Shown in pieces: positions 61,339 to 64,000 of a stretch of DNA of 64,000 nucleotides. How positions within the stretch are numbered: position 1 is the stretch's first letter; every line of letters begins with the position of its first letter. The notes under the pieces were generated by a model. It made no database searches. It was given only the letters and a program-made list of their open reading frames with translations, and was not told where the DNA came from. The stretch is from assembly GCA_045811525.1 (NCBI GenBank), contig JBJMTV010000036.1, positions 1 to 64,000 on the forward strand, in the 5' to 3' direction. This stretch comes from VAZQ01 sp045811525 (GTDB lineage: Bacteria; Pseudomonadota; Alphaproteobacteria; Rhizobiales; Xanthobacteraceae). Position numbers and translations under genes: made by a program.

Positions 61339-64000
61339 ATGCCCAAGCGCACCGATATTGCGTCGATCATGATCATCGGTGCCGGGCCGATTGTGATCGG
61401 TCAGGCCTGCGAGTTCGACTATTCCGGCACGCAAGCATGCAAGGCGCTGAAGCAGGAAGGCTATCGCGTGGTGCTGGTGAACTCGAACCCGGCCACGATC
61501 ATGACCGACCCGGAGCTCGCGGACGCCACATATATCGAGCCGATCACGCCGGAGGTGGTGGCCAAGATCATCGAGCGCGAGCACCCGGATGCGCTGTTGC
61601 CGACCATGGGAGGCCAGACCGCGCTGAACACGGCATTGTCGCTCAACAAGATGGGCGTGCTCGAACGCTTCAACGTGGAGATGATCGGCGCCACCGCCAA
61701 AGCGATCGACAAGGCGGAGGATCGCGCACTCTTTCGCGAGGCCATGCACCGGATCGGCCTCGAAACGCCGCGCTCGCAGCAGGTGAAGACGCTGCCTGAT
61801 GCGCTGCGCGCCCTGGATGCGATTGGATTACCCGCGATCATCCGGCCCTCCTTCACGCTTGGCGGAACCGGCGGCGGCATTGCCTACAACAAAGCCGAGT
61901 TCATCGAGATCGTCGAGGGTGGCATCGATGCCTCGCCCACGAACGAGGTGCTGATCGAAGAGTCAGTGCTGGGGTGGAAGGAATTCGAGATGGAGGTCGT
62001 TCGCGACAAGAACGACAACGCCATCATCATCTGCTCGATCGAGAACGTCGATCCCATGGGCGTCCACACGGGAGATTCCATCACTGTCGCGCCGGCGCTC
62101 ACGCTGACCGACAAGGAATATCAGATCATGCGCGACGCCTCGATCAAGGTGTTGCGCGAGATTGGCGTGGAGACCGGCGGCTCGAACGTTCAGTTCGCGG
62201 TCAATCCTGACGATGGCCGGCTCGTCATCATCGAGATGAACCCGCGCGTGTCGCGCTCCTCCGCACTGGCGTCGAAAGCAACGGGGTTTCCCATTGCCAA
62301 GGTCGCCGCCAAGCTCGCCGTCGGCTACACACTCGATGAGATAGCGAACGACATCACCGGCGGAGCCATGCCGGCGAGCTTTGAGCCGACGATCGATTAC
62401 GTCGTCACCAAGATCCCCCGCTTTGCGTTCGAGAAATTTCCCGGCGCCGAGCCGGTCCTCACCACCTCCATGAAATCGGTGGGCGAGGTTATGGCCATCG
62501 GCCGCACCTTTCAGGAAAGCGTGCAGAAGGCGCTGCGCTCGCTCGAGACCGGCCTGACCGGGCTCGACGAGGTCACCATCGAAGGGCTCGGTCAAGGCGA
62601 TGACCGGGCCGCCATTCGTGCGGTCCTGGGCACGCCCACGGCGGATCGTCTGCTGCAGGTGGCGCAGGCTATGCGGCTCGGAACGACCGACGATCAGATT
62701 TATGCCGCCTGTCGCATCGATCCGTGGTTTCTTTCCGAAATCCGCGGCATCGTCGAGATGGAGCGCGAGATCACAGGTAAAGGGCTCCCTGCCAGCGCCG
62801 GCGCCTTCCGCCGCCTTAAATCGATGGGCTTCTCCGATGCGCGGCTTGCGCTACTGACCCGCTGCAGCGAAGCCGAGGTCACTTCCGCCCGTCGCGCGTT
62901 GGGCGTGCGGCCGGTGTTCAAGCGCGTCGATACTTGCGCTGCCGAATTCGCGGCACCAACCGCCTATATGTACTCCACCTACGAGGCGCCATTTGCCGGA
63001 CACGCGGTAGACGAGGCGGCTACTTCCGATTGCAAAAAGGTCATCATCCTGGGCGGCGGTCCAAACCGCATCGGCCAGGGCATCGAGTTTGATTATTGTT
63101 GTTGTCACGCCGCCTTCGCGCTTCGGGATGCCGGCTATGAGACAATCATGATCAATTGCAATCCGGAGACTGTTTCTACCGATTACGACACATCGGACCG
63201 GCTGTATTTCGAGCCGCTCACAGCGGAAGACGTTCTCGAAATAACCGATTCTGAGAGCAGTCGTGGAACGGTGCATGGGGTCATCGTGCAGTTCGGCGGC
63301 CAGACGCCGCTAAAGCTCGCAGCTGCGCTCGAGCGCGCGCATGTGCCGATCCTTGGCACCTCGCCGGACGCCATCGACCTGGCCGAGGATCGCAACAGGT
63401 TCAAGCACCTGCTCGACAAGCTCGGGTTGAAGCAGCCGAGCAACGGCATCGCCTATTCGGTGGAGCAGGCCCGATTGGTGGCGGGCGAGCTCGGATTTCC
63501 GCTCGTGGTACGTCCCTCATATGTGCTCGGCGGACGTGCCATGCAGATCATCCGCGATGAGGAGGCGCTCGGGGACTACCTGCTTGCCACCTTGCCCGAG
63601 CTCGTGCCGCATGACGTCAAGGCCCGTTATCCCAATGACAAAACCGGACAGATCAACACCGTGCTGGGCAAGAACCCGCTACTCTTCGATCGTTATCTCT
63701 CAGATGCGACCGAGGTCGACGTAGATTGCCTTGCGGATGGCGAGGACACTTTCATTGCGGGGATCATGGAGCACATCGAGGAGGCCGGCATTCACTCCGG
63801 AGATTCCGCGTGCTCGCTTCCGCCGCATAACCTGGACGTTGCGACAATTGGCAAGCTCGCTGAGCAAAGCCGCGAGCTCGCGCTCGCGCTCCAGGTAGGC
63901 GGCTTGATGAACGTGCAATATGCCATCAAGGACAGCGAGATCTATGTCCTCGAGGTGAATCCGCGCGCCTCGCGTACAGTGCCTTTTGTGGCCAAAGTGA
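61339..64000 (+). CDS. carB: Carbamoyl-phosphate synthase large subunit (3' end beyond window)
   Basis: Open from ATG 61339 (GGAGAG upstream) to the window end, 887 codons of an expected 1100 or so. N-terminal half: MPKRTDIASIMIIGAGPIVI, FDYSGTQACKALKQEGY, NSNPATIMTDPE, the first ATP-grasp with RPSFTLGGTGGGIAYN and IEMNPRVSRSSALASKATGF. Oligomerisation region, then the second half beginning KVIILGGGPNRIGQGIEFDY, NCNPETVSTDYDTSDRLYFE and the second ATP-grasp RPSYVLGGRAMQ. Makes carbamoyl phosphate for arginine and pyrimidines with CarA. Confidence 0.97.
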   Translation, partial: MPKRTDIASIMIIGAGPIVIGQACEFDYSGTQACKALKQEGYRVVLVNSNPATIMTDPELADATYIEPITPEVVAKIIEREHPDALLPTMGGQTALNTALSLNKMGVLERFNVEMIGATAKAIDKAEDRALFREAMHRIGLETPRSQQVKTLPDALRALDAIGLPAIIRPSFTLGGTGGGIAYNKAEFIEIVEGGIDASPTNEVLIEESVLGWKEFEMEVVRDKNDNAIIICSIENVDPMGVHTGDSITVAPALTLTDKEYQIMRDASIKVLREIGVETGGSNVQFAVNPDDGRLVIIEMNPRVSRSSALASKATGFPIAKVAAKLAVGYTLDEIANDITGGAMPASFEPTIDYVVTKIPRFAFEKFPGAEPVLTTSMKSVGEVMAIGRTFQESVQKALRSLETGLTGLDEVTIEGLGQGDDRAAIRAVLGTPTADRLLQVAQAMRLGTTDDQIYAACRIDPWFLSEIRGIVEMEREITGKGLPASAGAFRRLKSMGFSDARLALLTRCSEAEVTSARRALGVRPVFKRVDTCAAEFAAPTAYMYSTYEAPFAGHAVDEAATSDCKKVIILGGGPNRIGQGIEFDYCCCHAAFALRDAGYETIMINCNPETVSTDYDTSDRLYFEPLTAEDVLEITDSESSRGTVHGVIVQFGGQTPLKLAAALERAHVPILGTSPDAIDLAEDRNRFKHLLDKLGLKQPSNGIAYSVEQARLVAGELGFPLVVRPSYVLGGRAMQIIRDEEALGDYLLATLPELVPHDVKARYPNDKTGQINTVLGKNPLLFDRYLSDATEVDVDCLADGEDTFIAGIMEHIEEAGIHSGDSACSLPPHNLDVATIGKLAEQSRELALALQVGGLMNVQYAIKDSEIYVLEVNPRASRTVPFVAKV

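Overview
The window looks like a GC-rich alphaproteobacterial chromosome, most likely Hyphomicrobiales of the Bradyrhizobium/Xanthobacteraceae type. This is inferred from protein style (many TrpX-like orphan ABC binding proteins with MRRREFI..AQQ leaders, phasin, DUF4239, HdeD, YeiH, TctC proteins), from dispersed palindromic repeats of the kind seen in that group, and from codon use. No marker gene fixes the genus.

Layout. 1-9 kb: tandem, overlapping genes for periplasmic ABC substrate-binding proteins (SBPs) with no permease or ATPase, separated by a decayed stretch at 2.4-6.7 kb (frameshifted phasin, peroxiredoxin, DUF4239 and integrase remnants around an intact persulfide dioxygenase-rhodanese gene). 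8.7-15.1 kb: a mosaic of broken mobile elements (group II intron cut by an IS110 fragment, IS630 and serine recombinase pieces, SBP and lactate permease remnants) and a 1.46-kb segmental duplication of an esterase/ABC-ATPase pair whose parent copy lies at 34.8-36.3 kb; two near-identical 246-bp direct repeats flank much of it. 15.5-20.2 kb: ChrB-like gene and a sulfate ABC importer (binding protein, CysT, CysW, CysA). 20-25.5 kb: small remnants, a CAT-anticodon tRNA, a Pro/Ala-rich membrane protein, an amidohydrolase, HdeD. 25.9-29.1 kb: three more tandem SBPs. 29.2-34.2 kb: sulfite reductase operon (yeiH, cysJ, cysI) in which cysJ carries an in-frame TAG and yeiH a frameshift. 34.8-44.5 kb: NitT/TauT-type ABC transporter with esterase, divergent UbiD-family decarboxylase, SoxC/SoxD-type sulfite dehydrogenase pair, an unusual SDR and an OYE-type flavoenzyme. 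45.3-52.6 kb: urate catabolism (AllC-like, PuuD, PuuE, UraD-UraH fusion) followed by an ABC transporter. 52.7-64 kb: HhH protein, TctC, DUF4118 protein, 2-hydroxyacid dehydrogenase, YqeY, then carA and carB separated by a glycosyltransferase, a methyltransferase and an acetamidase/formamidase.

How it fits together. Sulfur is a recurring theme: sulfate import, sulfite reduction, a predicted sulfate/sulfite-family exporter, periplasmic sulfite oxidation and persulfide oxidation. Nitrogen salvage is the second: urate to allantoin and onward to ureidoglycolate, amide hydrolysis, and carbamoyl phosphate synthesis. The most unusual signal is that three 5' ends of one group II intron family sit exactly after the stop codon of three different SBP genes, which suggests a retroelement using the conserved 3' end of this expanded family as a harmless landing site. 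Single-base lesions are frequent, so raw reads are needed to separate true decay from sequence error.
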